Positions 16,711 through 26,043 of a stretch of 64,000 nt of DNA are shown here, piece after piece. The stretch is from Flavobacterium sandaracinum (GTDB taxonomy: Bacteria; Bacteroidota; Bacteroidia; Flavobacteriales; Flavobacteriaceae): positions 280,318 to 344,317 of the forward strand of contig NZ_SMFN01000002.1 of assembly GCF_004349135.1 (NCBI RefSeq), given 5' to 3'. The position numbers and the translations under genes are program-made. The notes beneath the pieces are model-generated. The model saw only the letters and a list, made by a program, of their open reading frames with translations. It had not been told where the DNA came from and searched no databases. Every line of letters begins with the position of its first letter. The first letter of the stretch is position 1.

Positions 16711-17373
16711 ATGCATATATTAATTGTAGAAGATGAAGCCGGAATTGTTCAATTTCTGCAACAAGGATTAGAGGAAGAAGGCTATACAATTAGCAGTGCT
16801 TCGGATGGTTTGAAAGGATTTGAACTGTCACAAAAAGAGAATTTTGATCTGATTTTATTGGATTGGATGTTACCAAAAATGACTGGATTAGAACTTTGTA
16901 AATCCATTCGATTAAAAAATACTGCGACTCCAATCATTTTTCTGACTGCAAAAGATACCGTTCAGGAAACAATTGAAGGATTGAAAGCTGGTGCCAATGA
17001 CTACATCAAGAAACCTTTTAGTTTTGATGAATTGGTAGAACGCATCAAAATTCATTTCAGAAATCAAAACGAAGATGAAATTCTGACTCTTGGTACCATC
17101 AAAATTGATATTCCACAACACCGTGTTTTAGTAAATGAAATTGAAGTGGCATTGACTCAGCGTGAATTTGAACTACTGACATATTTGGTAAAAAACAAAG
17201 GTAAAGTATGCACTAGAACCCAAATTATTGAGGATGTTTGGGACATTCATTTTGAATATGACACTGGCGTAATTGATGTTTTTATGAATGCAATTCGCAA
17301 AAAATTAAATTTAAAAATTGAACAAGACTACATAAAAACGGTTCGTGGTGTAGGGTATATTGCTAATGACTAA
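16711..17373 (+). CDS. OmpR-family response regulator (CusR/CopR-like)
   Basis: 220 residues. The receiver domain has the acidic pair Glu7/Asp8, the phosphoacceptor Asp51 in LILLDWMLPK, Thr79 in FLTAK and Lys101 in IKKPF. The C-terminal winged-helix domain ends RTQIIEDVWDIHF and KTVRGVGYIAND, the OmpR type. It should be phosphorylated by the histidine kinase encoded 6 bp downstream and control the adjacent heavy-metal efflux genes. The direct upstream neighbours (apbE, DUF3570) may be part of its regulon. Confidence 0.93.
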   Translation: MHILIVEDEAGIVQFLQQGLEEEGYTISSASDGLKGFELSQKENFDLILLDWMLPKMTGLELCKSIRLKNTATPIIFLTAKDTVQETIEGLKAGANDYIKKPFSFDELVERIKIHFRNQNEDEILTLGTIKIDIPQHRVLVNEIEVALTQREFELLTYLVKNKGKVCTRTQIIEDVWDIHFEYDTGVIDVFMNAIRKKLNLKIEQDYIKTVRGVGYIAND

Positions 17374-17379
17374 ATAAAA

Positions 17380-18774
17380 ATGCAACAACTTTCCTTTAAA
17401 AATAGAATTGCTTCTAACTATATTGTTACCACAGCTTTATTGATTTTTGTGGTTTTCTTTATCATTTATTCAATTGTTAAATTTAGTGTTTACAGTCATG
17501 TTAACAGTGATATTACGAGTGAAGTTGACAAACATCTCACCGAAATTATTATTGTTGGCGATAGTTTTCGTTTGATTCATGAGGAAGAATGGAAGGAGCG
17601 AGAACACAACACGCTGGACGTAAATCCAGTATTTATTCAGTTTGTAGATCAAAATAGAAATGTGATTGAAAAATCACCCAATCTTAAAAAATCTACTTTA
17701 ATTTTTAATAAAGAAAAGGCAGAAAATAAACTCTTTGATGCCAAATTAGCAGATAACGCAATCCGTCAAATTCAGGTTCCTATTTATCAAAAAACAAAAA
17801 TAATTGGGTACATTATGATTGCCATGTCACTGGAAGATGCAACAATGGTACTCAACAATTTATCCGAAGTATTGATAATTGCTTATCCCGTAATTTTGAT
17901 AGTGCTGTTTTTTATTGCTCGTTTTTTCGCCGGAAGGAGTATAAAACCGATTAGTTCTATTATTACCACGTCAAATATTATTACCAAAGACAATCTTACT
18001 TCCCGAATTCCGTTACCGCAAAACCGTGACGAATTGTTTGTATTATCTCAAACTATCAACAATTTATTAGACCGAATTGAAACGGCCGTTGAACGCGAAA
18101 AGCAATTTACTTCGGATGCATCGCATGAATTAAGAACGCCATTAACGGTGATCAAAGGAACTTTGGAAGTTTTAATACGCAAACCCAGAGATCACGCTGA
18201 ATATGAAGAAAAAATTAATTTTTGTGTAACAGAAGTTAATCGCTTGAATCATTTATTAGATCAGTTACTTTTATTAGCTCGATTTGAAAACCAAAAGCAG
18301 ACCTTAACTACGGAAAAAGTATATCTGAACGCCTTATTTTTAGATACAATCGCCCGAAACTCTACTGTCATTCAATCTAAAAACATTACCGTTTCTACTG
18401 AATTTTCTAAAGATTATTACATGGAAACGGATAATTATTTGTTTTCGATAGTGATTAATAATTTGATATCAAATGCAATAAAATATTCAAATCAAAACGG
18501 AAATTTGGCAGTTATCCTAAAATCTATTGGTTCTAAAATTGAGTGCTACATTGCTGATTCCGGCATTGGTATTCCAGCAGAGGATTTAGAAAAAATATTC
18601 AATCAGTTTTACCGTTCAAAATCCAGTAATCATCCAGAAATTAAAGGAACAGGTTTAGGATTGTCTATCGTAAAAAGATTGTGTTCCTTGCTCAACATTG
18701 ATATTGTAATTAACAGTCAGGAAAATAGTGGAACCACAGTAATTTTAAGTTTATTTGAAGCAGAACTTAAGTAG
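17380..18774 (+). CDS. Sensor histidine kinase (CusS-like)
   Basis: 464 residues: membrane helix 1 at about 13-36, a periplasmic sensor loop of about 125 residues, helix 2 at about 163-184, a HAMP linker (SIKPISSIITTSNIIT), the H-box SDASHELRTPL with phospho-acceptor His249, and an ATPase domain with NNLISNAIKYS and GTGLGLSIVKRL. It should sense a periplasmic metal or envelope signal and phosphorylate the regulator encoded immediately upstream. The short sensor loop lacks an obvious His/Met-rich metal cluster, so the ligand cannot be named. Confidence 0.93.
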   Translation: MQQLSFKNRIASNYIVTTALLIFVVFFIIYSIVKFSVYSHVNSDITSEVDKHLTEIIIVGDSFRLIHEEEWKEREHNTLDVNPVFIQFVDQNRNVIEKSPNLKKSTLIFNKEKAENKLFDAKLADNAIRQIQVPIYQKTKIIGYIMIAMSLEDATMVLNNLSEVLIIAYPVILIVLFFIARFFAGRSIKPISSIITTSNIITKDNLTSRIPLPQNRDELFVLSQTINNLLDRIETAVEREKQFTSDASHELRTPLTVIKGTLEVLIRKPRDHAEYEEKINFCVTEVNRLNHLLDQLLLLARFENQKQTLTTEKVYLNALFLDTIARNSTVIQSKNITVSTEFSKDYYMETDNYLFSIVINNLISNAIKYSNQNGNLAVILKSIGSKIECYIADSGIGIPAEDLEKIFNQFYRSKSSNHPEIKGTGLGLSIVKRLCSLLNIDIVINSQENSGTTVILSLFEAELK

Positions 18775-18792
18775 TTCTTAAGGAAATCCTTA
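18763..18792. promoter_or_regulatory. Two inverted repeats upstream of the RND pump gene (candidate operator)
   Basis: GAACT-taagt-AGTTC (18763-18777) and TAAGGA-AA-TCCTTA (18779-18792) are adjacent perfect inverted repeats. They lie 12-48 bases upstream of the -7 box at 18804 and overlap the kinase stop codon. They are a plausible binding region for the response regulator. Confidence 0.45.
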
Positions 18793-18803
18793 TCTTTAGG
18801 CCT

Positions 18804-18811
18804 TACTTTTG
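18804..18811 (+). promoter_or_regulatory. -7 promoter box for the RND pump gene
   Basis: TACTTTTG matches TAnnTTTG and lies 19 bases before the ATG, so the efflux genes can be transcribed separately from the regulator pair. Confidence 0.5.
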
Positions 18812-18830
18812 AAGTACAAATAAGATAAAA

Positions 18831-21800
18831 ATGCTCGAAAAAATTATTGCTTTTAGTTTAAAAAATAAACTTATTGTTTTGCTCTTTACTTTGGGAGTTT
18901 TCGGATTTGGTCTGTTTTCTGTTTTCCAAATATCCATCGGAGCAGTTCCTGATGTGACGAACAACCAAGTTCAGGTAATCACGACTTCTCGTAACCTTTC
19001 TACGCAAGATATTGAACAGTTTATCACGTATCCTGTTGAGATTGAAATGGCTAATTTGCCTGGTGTCAAAGAAATCCGTTCCATTTCAAAATTTGGTTTA
19101 TCAGTTGTTACGATTGTTTTTGATGAAAATTTAGGAACCTATCTTCCAAGACAGCTTATCGCTGAGAAAATTAAAACAGCTTCGGAGAAAATCCCGCAAG
19201 GTTTTGGCACACCGGAAATGGGTCCAATCACTACAGGACTTGGGGAAATTTACCAGTATACGTTAGAAGTAAAACCAGAATTCAAGAATAATTATTCCGT
19301 TACTGATTTACGAACCATTCAGGATTGGGTGGTAAAACGTCAGCTATCAGGAATAAAAGGTGTTGTCGAAATCAATACTTGGGGCGGTTTTTTAAAGCAA
19401 TATGAAATAGCAATCAGTCCCTCGCGATTAAAAGCGATGAACATTACAACATTGGATGTTTTTACAGCGCTTGAAAAAAATAATAGTATTGCTGGTGGAG
19501 CTTACATCGAGAAAGTAAATCAAAGTTTTTTTATTAGAGGTGAGGGAAAGGTAAATTCGCTAGAAGATATTGGAAATATCGTTGTTACAAATGCTAATGG
19601 ATTGCCCGTTTATATCAAGAATGTTGCACAAGTTCGTTTTGGTCATGCTAACCGTTTTGGTGCCATCACGGGAAATGGCGAAGGCGAAAAAGTCTTGGGG
19701 CAAGTGATGATGCTCAAAGGTGGAAATTCGAAACAGGTAATTGATGATGTTAAGAATAGAGTTGCCGAAATCCAAAAAACTTTACCTGATGGTGTTTACA
19801 TTAATGGATTTTTGGAACGAAGCGAATTGGTTGGAAAAACGACTTTTACCGTTGCCGAAAATTTGATTTTAGGATGTTTAATCGTAATTTTTGTTGTCAT
19901 TCTTTTATTAGGAAACTGGCGTTCGGGATTGGTTGTGGCTTCTGTGATTCCGTTGTGTTTATTGTTCGCTATTTCGTTTATGAATATTTTTGGAATCGAT
20001 GCTAATTTGATGAGTCTTGGTGCGATAGATTTTGGAATTATCATCGATGGTGCCGTAATAATTGTCGAGTTTATTGCGTTCCAAATTGCCAGTAAATCAG
20101 CGCATTTAGTAAATCTAAGCAAGGAAGAACGCCAGCTCGAAATTGATCAAATCACGTATAAAAGTGCTTCTAAGATGATGAATTCGGCTATTTTTGGCCA
20201 ATTGATTATTCTGATTGTTTTTATTCCAATTCTATCGTTATCCGGAATCGAAGGTAAAATGTTCAAACCGATGGCGATGACGTTTAGCTTCGCATTATTA
20301 GGCGCAATGATTTTCTGTTTCACCTATGTTCCAGTGGTTTCTTCTTTGTTTTTAAAACCAAAAGCAGAAAATCCAAATTCACTGTCTAGTAAATTAATAC
20401 GTAAACTCAATTCTTGGTATTTGCCGATAATTACTTGGGCAATAGGCAATACCAAAAAAGTAATGTACGGAGCATTAGGTTTGTTAATTCTTGCAGGTGG
20501 ATTATTCGCGACTATGGGAGGGGAATTTATTCCTACGCTGGATGAAGGTGATTTTGTTATTCAGCCCGTTTTAAAAACAGGAACTTCTTTGACAAAAACA
20601 ATTGCGATAACGACTAAAATAGAGAAAATAATCCTCAATAATTTCCCCGAAGTTACACAAGTTGTCAGCAGAATTGGAGCTGCCGAAGTGCCTACAGATC
20701 CTATGTCTATGGAGGAAAGTGATGTTATTGTAAAATTGAAACCGAAATCTGATTGGACTTCGGCTTCCTCCAAAGATGAATTGGCAGACAAAATAAAAGC
20801 AGCATTGGAAAAGGAAATTCCAAATATGGAAATCGAATTTACGCAACCTATCGAAATGCGTTTCAACGAATTAATTTCTGGAACCCGATCAGATGTGGCA
20901 GTTAAAGTTTTTGGCGAAGACCTAAACATATTGGCACAAAAAGCGCAGGAAATCAAAAATGCAATCGCAAAAGTGGAAGGCGCTTCGGATATTATTATCG
21001 AAAAAACGGAAGGTTTGCCACAAATGTCTGTCGTTTATGATCGTTCTAAAATTGCCCGTTATGGGTTGAATATTGCCGATTTGAACGAAATGATAGCGCT
21101 GGGCTTTGCCGGAAAAACCGTTGGAAATGTTTTTGAAGGAGAGAAACGTTTTGATATGGTAATCCGTTTGGATCAAGCAAATCGGCACGACATTGAAGAT
21201 TTACGTAATTTATATGTGCCAACGGCCAACGGAGAACAAATTCCGTTGAGCGAACTCGCTTCTATCAAATATACGGAAGGTCCAGCAAAAATTTCAAGAG
21301 ACAATACCAACAGAAGAATTGTAGTGGGAATCAACGTTCGGAACCGAGATTTACAAAGTGTTGTGACCGATATTCAGAAAATTGTAGCTACTCAGGTTAA
21401 AATGCCAGACGGATATTACGTGCAATACGGCGGACAATTTGAAAATTTACAAAGCGCCAAAGCCCGCTTGATGATTGCAGTTCCTATTGCTTTATTTTTG
21501 ATTTTTATCCTATTGTATTTTGCATTTGGCTCCGTGAAAGAAGCGTTAATGGTCTATTCAGCAATTCCTTTATCAGCGGTTGGTGGCGTATTATTTTTAT
21601 GGATTAGAGATTTGCCGTTCAGTATTTCGGCAGGCGTTGGTTTTATTGCACTTTTCGGAATTGCAGTATTGAACGGAATTGTACTAATCGAACATTTTAA
21701 AGAACTCAAACATCAAGGTATGAAAGATATGGATGCATTAATTTTAAAAGGAACTACCGATAGATTGCGTCCGGTTTTATTAACTGCTTCGGCTGCCGCA

Positions 21801-23165
21801 TTAGGATTTCTACCAATGGCAATTTCATCTTCGGCTGGTGCCGAAGTGCAACGACCATTAGCAACGGTAGTCATTGGCGGATTGTTTACGGCAACGATCT
21901 TGACGATGATTGTGCTGCCTATTTTATACAAAGTTTTTGATAGTCAAACCTTCAAAAAAGCGAAGTTCAAGAAACATCAAAGTACCACTTTTATCATTTT
22001 GTTATTGTTGAGTTCTTCGTTGGCTTTTTCACAAAATTCTAATCCTGAATTGGATAGTTTATTGGATAAAGCAATTCAAAATAATAAAGGAATAAAAGCA
22101 GCTCAATTGCAAGTGGATAAAACAAAAGCCAACATCAAAACCGCAAATACTTTTGATAAAACCAATATTTATTACAGTTACGATCAAAATAATTTGGCAC
22201 TGAATAACCAGCCATTGCGTGTTTTTGGTGTACAACAACGCTTTTCTTTTCCAACGGTTTACGGAGCACAGAAAAAAGTTTTTTCCTCTGAATATGAAAG
22301 GGAAAAAGCCAATTTGGATATTCAAATAAACAAACTTTCGTTGGCTGTTTCTAAGTCGTATCAGCATATTATTTATTTACAACATCAAGAAAAATTGTAT
22401 CAATATTTGGATAGTTTGTACCAAAATTTCTCGAAAGCAAGTGACAGACGTTTTGAATTGGGAGAAACGAATTATCTCGAAAAAATTACGGCTCAAGCTA
22501 AATTCAGACAAATTAGAACCAAGCTTTCGCAAATTGAAAGTGATAAAAAAGCACAATATGAGTTGTTGCAATCTTTGCTGCAAATCGATGAAATAATAAC
22601 AATAAATAACAATTCGATCACACCTTTAATTACTTCTACTAATCAAACAAGTAATAGTGTTTATATTGCTTATTTAGAAAGCATTACTGAAAATTATAAA
22701 AACCAAATAAAGCTACAAAAGCAACATTGGTTACCGGATATAAACTTGGATTATTTTCAAGGAAGAAATAACGGATTGTCACAATCTTTGTATGGTTTTC
22801 AAGTTGGTTTAGCTGTACCAATATTATACTCTGGTACGGTTTCTAAAACTAAAGTAGCGCAGCTTGAATTGCAAAGTTGGGAACAACAAAAGCAAAATGA
22901 AGAAGTGAAAATAGAGAAGTACATGAATCAAAAAAAGAATGAATTAGCTAAATATCAGGAATCGATAAACTACTATAATCTATACGGAAAAAAATTATCA
23001 GATGAGATTATAAAAGTAGGGAATAACAGTTATAAACATGGTGAGATTGATTTTTTTCAATACATCCAAAGTTTAGAAAACGCCACAACCATTCAAGTCG
23101 ATTATTTAGATACTATTTTACAATTCAATCAAACCCAATTAGATTTACAATACCTAAATTTTTAA
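18831..23165 (+). CDS. Heavy-metal efflux RND pump (CusA/CzcA) fused to a TolC-like outer-membrane factor
   Basis: 1444 residues, about 400 longer than a normal CzcA/CusA. Residues 1-1040 form a complete HME-RND pump; Asp400, Asp406 and Glu413 in DFGIIIDGAVIIVE are the proton-relay residues of this class. TDPMSMEESD resembles the CzcA (Zn/Co/Cd) more than the CusA pattern, but metal choice is open. Around residue 1046 a new segment, TTFIILLLLSSSLAFSQN, looks like an intact signal peptide. It is followed by about 380 residues of TolC-family coiled coil (QLQVDKTKANIKTANTF, ETNYLEKITAQAKFR). The frame stays open across the join. The adaptor gene starts one base after the stop. Confidence 0.93.
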   Translation: MLEKIIAFSLKNKLIVLLFTLGVFGFGLFSVFQISIGAVPDVTNNQVQVITTSRNLSTQDIEQFITYPVEIEMANLPGVKEIRSISKFGLSVVTIVFDENLGTYLPRQLIAEKIKTASEKIPQGFGTPEMGPITTGLGEIYQYTLEVKPEFKNNYSVTDLRTIQDWVVKRQLSGIKGVVEINTWGGFLKQYEIAISPSRLKAMNITTLDVFTALEKNNSIAGGAYIEKVNQSFFIRGEGKVNSLEDIGNIVVTNANGLPVYIKNVAQVRFGHANRFGAITGNGEGEKVLGQVMMLKGGNSKQVIDDVKNRVAEIQKTLPDGVYINGFLERSELVGKTTFTVAENLILGCLIVIFVVILLLGNWRSGLVVASVIPLCLLFAISFMNIFGIDANLMSLGAIDFGIIIDGAVIIVEFIAFQIASKSAHLVNLSKEERQLEIDQITYKSASKMMNSAIFGQLIILIVFIPILSLSGIEGKMFKPMAMTFSFALLGAMIFCFTYVPVVSSLFLKPKAENPNSLSSKLIRKLNSWYLPIITWAIGNTKKVMYGALGLLILAGGLFATMGGEFIPTLDEGDFVIQPVLKTGTSLTKTIAITTKIEKIILNNFPEVTQVVSRIGAAEVPTDPMSMEESDVIVKLKPKSDWTSASSKDELADKIKAALEKEIPNMEIEFTQPIEMRFNELISGTRSDVAVKVFGEDLNILAQKAQEIKNAIAKVEGASDIIIEKTEGLPQMSVVYDRSKIARYGLNIADLNEMIALGFAGKTVGNVFEGEKRFDMVIRLDQANRHDIEDLRNLYVPTANGEQIPLSELASIKYTEGPAKISRDNTNRRIVVGINVRNRDLQSVVTDIQKIVATQVKMPDGYYVQYGGQFENLQSAKARLMIAVPIALFLIFILLYFAFGSVKEALMVYSAIPLSAVGGVLFLWIRDLPFSISAGVGFIALFGIAVLNGIVLIEHFKELKHQGMKDMDALILKGTTDRLRPVLLTASAAALGFLPMAISSSAGAEVQRPLATVVIGGLFTATILTMIVLPILYKVFDSQTFKKAKFKKHQSTTFIILLLLSSSLAFSQNSNPELDSLLDKAIQNNKGIKAAQLQVDKTKANIKTANTFDKTNIYYSYDQNNLALNNQPLRVFGVQQRFSFPTVYGAQKKVFSSEYEREKANLDIQINKLSLAVSKSYQHIIYLQHQEKLYQYLDSLYQNFSKASDRRFELGETNYLEKITAQAKFRQIRTKLSQIESDKKAQYELLQSLLQIDEIITINNNSITPLITSTNQTSNSVYIAYLESITENYKNQIKLQKQHWLPDINLDYFQGRNNGLSQSLYGFQVGLAVPILYSGTVSKTKVAQLELQSWEQQKQNEEVKIEKYMNQKKNELAKYQESINYYNLYGKKLSDEIIKVGNNSYKHGEIDFFQYIQSLENATTIQVDYLDTILQFNQTQLDLQYLNF

Positions 23166-23166
23166 A

Positions 23167-24291
23167 ATGCAACTGATGAAAAAATCTATATATATTATTA
23201 CATTAACTCTTGTTTTATTTTCCTGTAAAGAATCGAAAACAGAGGAAGTGGAACAAAAAGACAACGGTTTGACAACTGTAACTTCCGCCCAATTTAAATC
23301 TTCGGGAATGGAGATTGCGAGTCCAACAGAGCAGAATTTTGATGTAACGGTAAAAGCATCAGGAAAAATTGATGTTCCACCACAAAATAGAGCTAGAGTG
23401 AATACTTTTATGGGTGGTTATGTAAAATCAACAACGTTGTTGGTTGGAAATAAAGTGACAAAAGGACAAGCTTTGTTAACGCTACAGAGTACCGAATTTC
23501 TTGACATTCAAAAAGAGTATATGGAAGTGGCGGAGCAACTTAATTTCTTGAAGTCAGAATACGACCGACAAAAAACCTTATATGATGAAAAAATCACTTC
23601 GCAAAAAAATTACTTAAAAGCCGAAAGTGACTACAGAAGAGCCAGAGCCATGCATCAAAGTTTACGTGCCAAATTAGTGCTTTTGAATATTAATCCAAGA
23701 AATGTAGAGAAAGGAATTATGACTTCAACCATCACTATTTTTTCTCCAATAACGGGCGATATTGTGATTATGAATGCCAATGTGGGAATGTATGTAGCCC
23801 CTTCGGATGTGATTTTAGAAATTGTCGATACGGATCATTTGCATTTAGAGTTAGCCGTTTTTGAAAAAGATATTTTAAATGTAAAAATTGGACAAAAGAT
23901 CTATTTTAAAGTTCCTGAAGCTTCCAAAGACATTTTTAATGCCGAAGTACATTTGGTTGGAAAATCAATTGAAGGAAACGACAGAACGATTAATATTCAT
24001 GGACATTTAGACGATGCGATTAAACAAAAATTATTAACAGGAATGTTTGTTGAAGCTGAAATAATCATTGATTCCAAAAAAGGTTTAGCCATTCCTTCTG
24101 AAGCATTAATAACAGAAAATAATAAAAATTTCGTGCTTTTATTAGAGAATGAAAAAAATGGATATACATTCAAGAAAATAAGCGTTACTGTGGGTGAAAA
24201 GTCTGAGAAATTCATCGAAATACTTCCAAATTCGATAATAAATGCTTCTTCAAGAATTTTAACAAAAGGGGTGTTTGATTTGGCTAATTAA
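23167..24291 (+). CDS. RND efflux periplasmic adaptor lipoprotein (CusB/CzcB-like)
   Basis: 374 residues. A signal sequence ends in the lipobox LFSC (Cys20, or Cys17 if Met4 is used), so it is anchored in a membrane facing the periplasm. It shows the membrane-fusion protein order: beta-barrel strand, lipoyl half (GGYVKSTTLLVGNKVTKGQA), coiled-coil hairpin (about 115-165), second lipoyl half (FSPITGDIVIMNANVGMYV), and a C-terminal beta domain. It links the inner-membrane pump with the TolC-like part that is fused to that pump. Only one base separates it from the pump gene. Confidence 0.92.
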   Translation: MQLMKKSIYIITLTLVLFSCKESKTEEVEQKDNGLTTVTSAQFKSSGMEIASPTEQNFDVTVKASGKIDVPPQNRARVNTFMGGYVKSTTLLVGNKVTKGQALLTLQSTEFLDIQKEYMEVAEQLNFLKSEYDRQKTLYDEKITSQKNYLKAESDYRRARAMHQSLRAKLVLLNINPRNVEKGIMTSTITIFSPITGDIVIMNANVGMYVAPSDVILEIVDTDHLHLELAVFEKDILNVKIGQKIYFKVPEASKDIFNAEVHLVGKSIEGNDRTINIHGHLDDAIKQKLLTGMFVEAEIIIDSKKGLAIPSEALITENNKNFVLLLENEKNGYTFKKISVTVGEKSEKFIEILPNSIINASSRILTKGVFDLAN

Positions 24292-24307
24292 TTAAAAAAA
24301 TAAAATT

Positions 24308-24817
24308 ATGAATGATGCTCATTTACACATGGTGGTAAACCATTTTCCAATTATCGGAACTATTTTTGGAATTGGAATTTTGATTGCAGGAATATTTTTA
24401 AATAACAATTCGGTAAAAAACACGGCTTGTATTTTGTTTATTGTCGCAGCTATTTTTGGTGCATTCAGCATGGGAACGGGAGAGGGAGCAGAAGAGATGG
24501 TTGAAGATTTTCCAAATATTGGTAAAGCAATTATCCATGAACACGAAGAATTAGCGGAGAAATTTGCTCTAGTACTTTATGTAACGGGAGTTTTTGCATT
24601 GATTTCATTACTAGCGACTGTAAAAAAGTTCCGATTGGCTAAAATATTTTCCTTGATTACGCTTATTTTAGCCTTGATCAGTGGAGCTATGTCGATAAAT
24701 GTAGGGACTTCCGGAGGAGAAATTCGTCATACAGAAATTAGAGAAAATAATACTGTATCTGCGCCGGGAAATGAGAATATATCTGTAGAAAAAGAACGTA
24801 AAAATGAAGAAGAGTAA
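24308..24817 (+). CDS. Small four-helix membrane protein (DUF2231-like)
   Basis: 169 residues with about four membrane segments. The start HLHMVVNHFPIIGTIFGIGI, with conserved His residues entering the first helix, and a second His/Glu-rich stretch IIHEHEELAEKF are reminiscent of DUF2231 membrane proteins. The C-terminal 35 residues are charged and disordered. It follows the adaptor gene by 16 bp and belongs to the efflux operon. His clusters may bind a metal or haem; this is inference. Confidence 0.7.
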   Translation: MNDAHLHMVVNHFPIIGTIFGIGILIAGIFLNNNSVKNTACILFIVAAIFGAFSMGTGEGAEEMVEDFPNIGKAIIHEHEELAEKFALVLYVTGVFALISLLATVKKFRLAKIFSLITLILALISGAMSINVGTSGGEIRHTEIRENNTVSAPGNENISVEKERKNEEE

Positions 24818-24882
24818 AATCCATTTAACAAAAATTCGTAATTAAGTTACAATAAAAATTGTTTTGTAAATAATTTATCTCT

Positions 24883-24890
24883 TATATTTG
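24883..24890 (+). promoter_or_regulatory. -7 promoter box of the his operon
   Basis: TATATTTG matches TAnnTTTG, with a possible TTTTG -33 box 16 bases upstream. It lies 29 bases before the His leader peptide. Confidence 0.65.
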
Positions 24891-24919
24891 CAAAAGATTT
24901 AAAATAATCCAATATAAAA

Positions 24920-24979
24920 ATGTTTACAAATCAATTGCATCATCATCATTTTCATTATTGCTCTCAAGCGATGTGTTAA
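24920..24979 (+). CDS. hisL: Histidine operon leader peptide, 19 aa
   Basis: ATG TTT ACA AAT CAA TTG, then four CAT codons, TTT, CAT, ending TAA at 24977-24979, encodes MFTNQLHHHHFHYCSQAMC. Five His codons in a row of six lie upstream of a strong terminator and hisG. This is the classic layout of ribosome-mediated attenuation: stalling at His codons when charged tRNA-His is scarce prevents terminator formation. The pairing that competes with the terminator was not resolved by eye. Confidence 0.9.
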   Translation: MFTNQLHHHHFHYCSQAMC

Positions 24980-25009
24980 TGGTATGTGTGTAAATCATCA
25001 TATTCTAAA

Positions 25010-25040
25010 AACCCGTTTGAGTACATCAAACGGGTTTTTT
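25010..25040 (+). terminator. his operon attenuator (intrinsic terminator)
   Basis: ACCCGTTTGA pairs perfectly with TCAAACGGGT around a GTACA loop, followed by six Ts. It lies 30 bases after the leader peptide stop and 58 bases before hisG, so it must be read through for operon expression. Confidence 0.9.
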
Positions 25041-25098
25041 ATTACCCATTATTTGTACTCAATCAAAATATTTTAAACAAAAACAAAAAAAAAACAAA

Positions 25099-25956
25099 AT
25101 GAGTACATTAAAAATTGCAATTCAAAAATCAGGACGTTTAAACGAAGACAGCATTCAAATTCTAAAAGATGCAGGTATTTCAATTGATAACGGAATCGAC
25201 CAATTAAAAGCCGAAGCATCCAATTTTCCTTTAGAAGTTTTATATTTAAGAAACTCAGATATTCCTCAATATTTGATGGATGGTGTGGTAGATATTGCTA
25301 TTGTTGGCGATAATCTATTGGTTGAAAAAGGGGGCAATATTGAAGTAATTCAAAAATTAGGTTTTTCAAAATGCAAAGTATCTGTTGCAGTACCAAAAGC
25401 ATTTGAATACAAATCCGTTAAAGATTTAGACGGGATGCGTATCGCCACTTCGTATCCCAAAACAGTGCTTGATTTTTTTAATTCTAAAGGTGTAACAGTA
25501 GATATTCACCAAATTTCAGGTTCTGTTGAAATAGCTCCAAACATTGGTCTTGCTGATGCTATTGTTGATATTGTTTCCAGCGGAAGTACTTTATTCAAAA
25601 ATAATCTAAAAGAGGTTGAAGTTATTTTTAAAAGTGAAGCCGTTTTGGCTGTATCGCCAAAAGTAAGCCCAGAATCTCAAAAAATAATTGACACGTTAAA
25701 ATTCAGAATCGAATCAGTTTTAAGAGCAAGAAAATCAAAATACATTTTGATGAATGTTCCAAATGACAAAATTGAAGCAGTTGGTAAAATTCTTCCCGTA
25801 TTACGAAGTTTGACGGTTTTGCCGTTAGCACAAGAAGGATGGAGCAGCGTACATTCTGTAATCGACAAAGATACTTTTTGGGACGTGATCGATCAATTGA
25901 AAGAAGCTGGTGCCGAAGGTATTTTGGTTTGTCCAATTGAAAAAATGGTCCTTTAA
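25099..25956 (+). CDS. hisG: ATP phosphoribosyltransferase
   Basis: 285 residues, the long form with a C-terminal ACT-like regulatory domain (from about residue 210), so it does not need HisZ and should be feedback-inhibited by histidine. Signatures include IAIQKSGRLNEDSI, DIAIVGDNLLVEKGG and the PRPP-binding region around VDIVSSGSTLFKNNL. It catalyses the first step of histidine synthesis, ATP plus PRPP to phosphoribosyl-ATP. It is the first structural gene after the attenuator. Confidence 0.97.
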   Translation: MSTLKIAIQKSGRLNEDSIQILKDAGISIDNGIDQLKAEASNFPLEVLYLRNSDIPQYLMDGVVDIAIVGDNLLVEKGGNIEVIQKLGFSKCKVSVAVPKAFEYKSVKDLDGMRIATSYPKTVLDFFNSKGVTVDIHQISGSVEIAPNIGLADAIVDIVSSGSTLFKNNLKEVEVIFKSEAVLAVSPKVSPESQKIIDTLKFRIESVLRARKSKYILMNVPNDKIEAVGKILPVLRSLTVLPLAQEGWSSVHSVIDKDTFWDVIDQLKEAGAEGILVCPIEKMVL

Positions 25957-25982
25957 AAGTTTTAAATTATAACATATTCTAT

Positions 25983-26035
25983 TTAAGAATTCATTGCGAA
26001 CTTTGCGAAAACCTTTGTGAACTTTGCGGTTAAAA
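25983..26035. repeat. Phrase repeat in the hisG-hisD spacer
   Basis: GCGAACTTTGCGAAAACC is followed by TTTGTGAACTTTGCGG; the GAACTTTGCG word occurs twice in direct orientation. The spacer between hisA and hisF has a sister phrase (CTCTGTGAAATC). Confidence 0.55.
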
Positions 26036-26043
26036 ACAATACA

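Noticed and set aside
20561..21188. Open frames on the minus strand inside the RND pump gene
   Set aside because: Antisense shadows; the plus-strand protein is unambiguous.
21969..22040. Frameshift or missing stop at the pump-TolC join
   Set aside because: The frame is continuous with normal codon use on both sides, and fused proteins of this length are known in flavobacteria.
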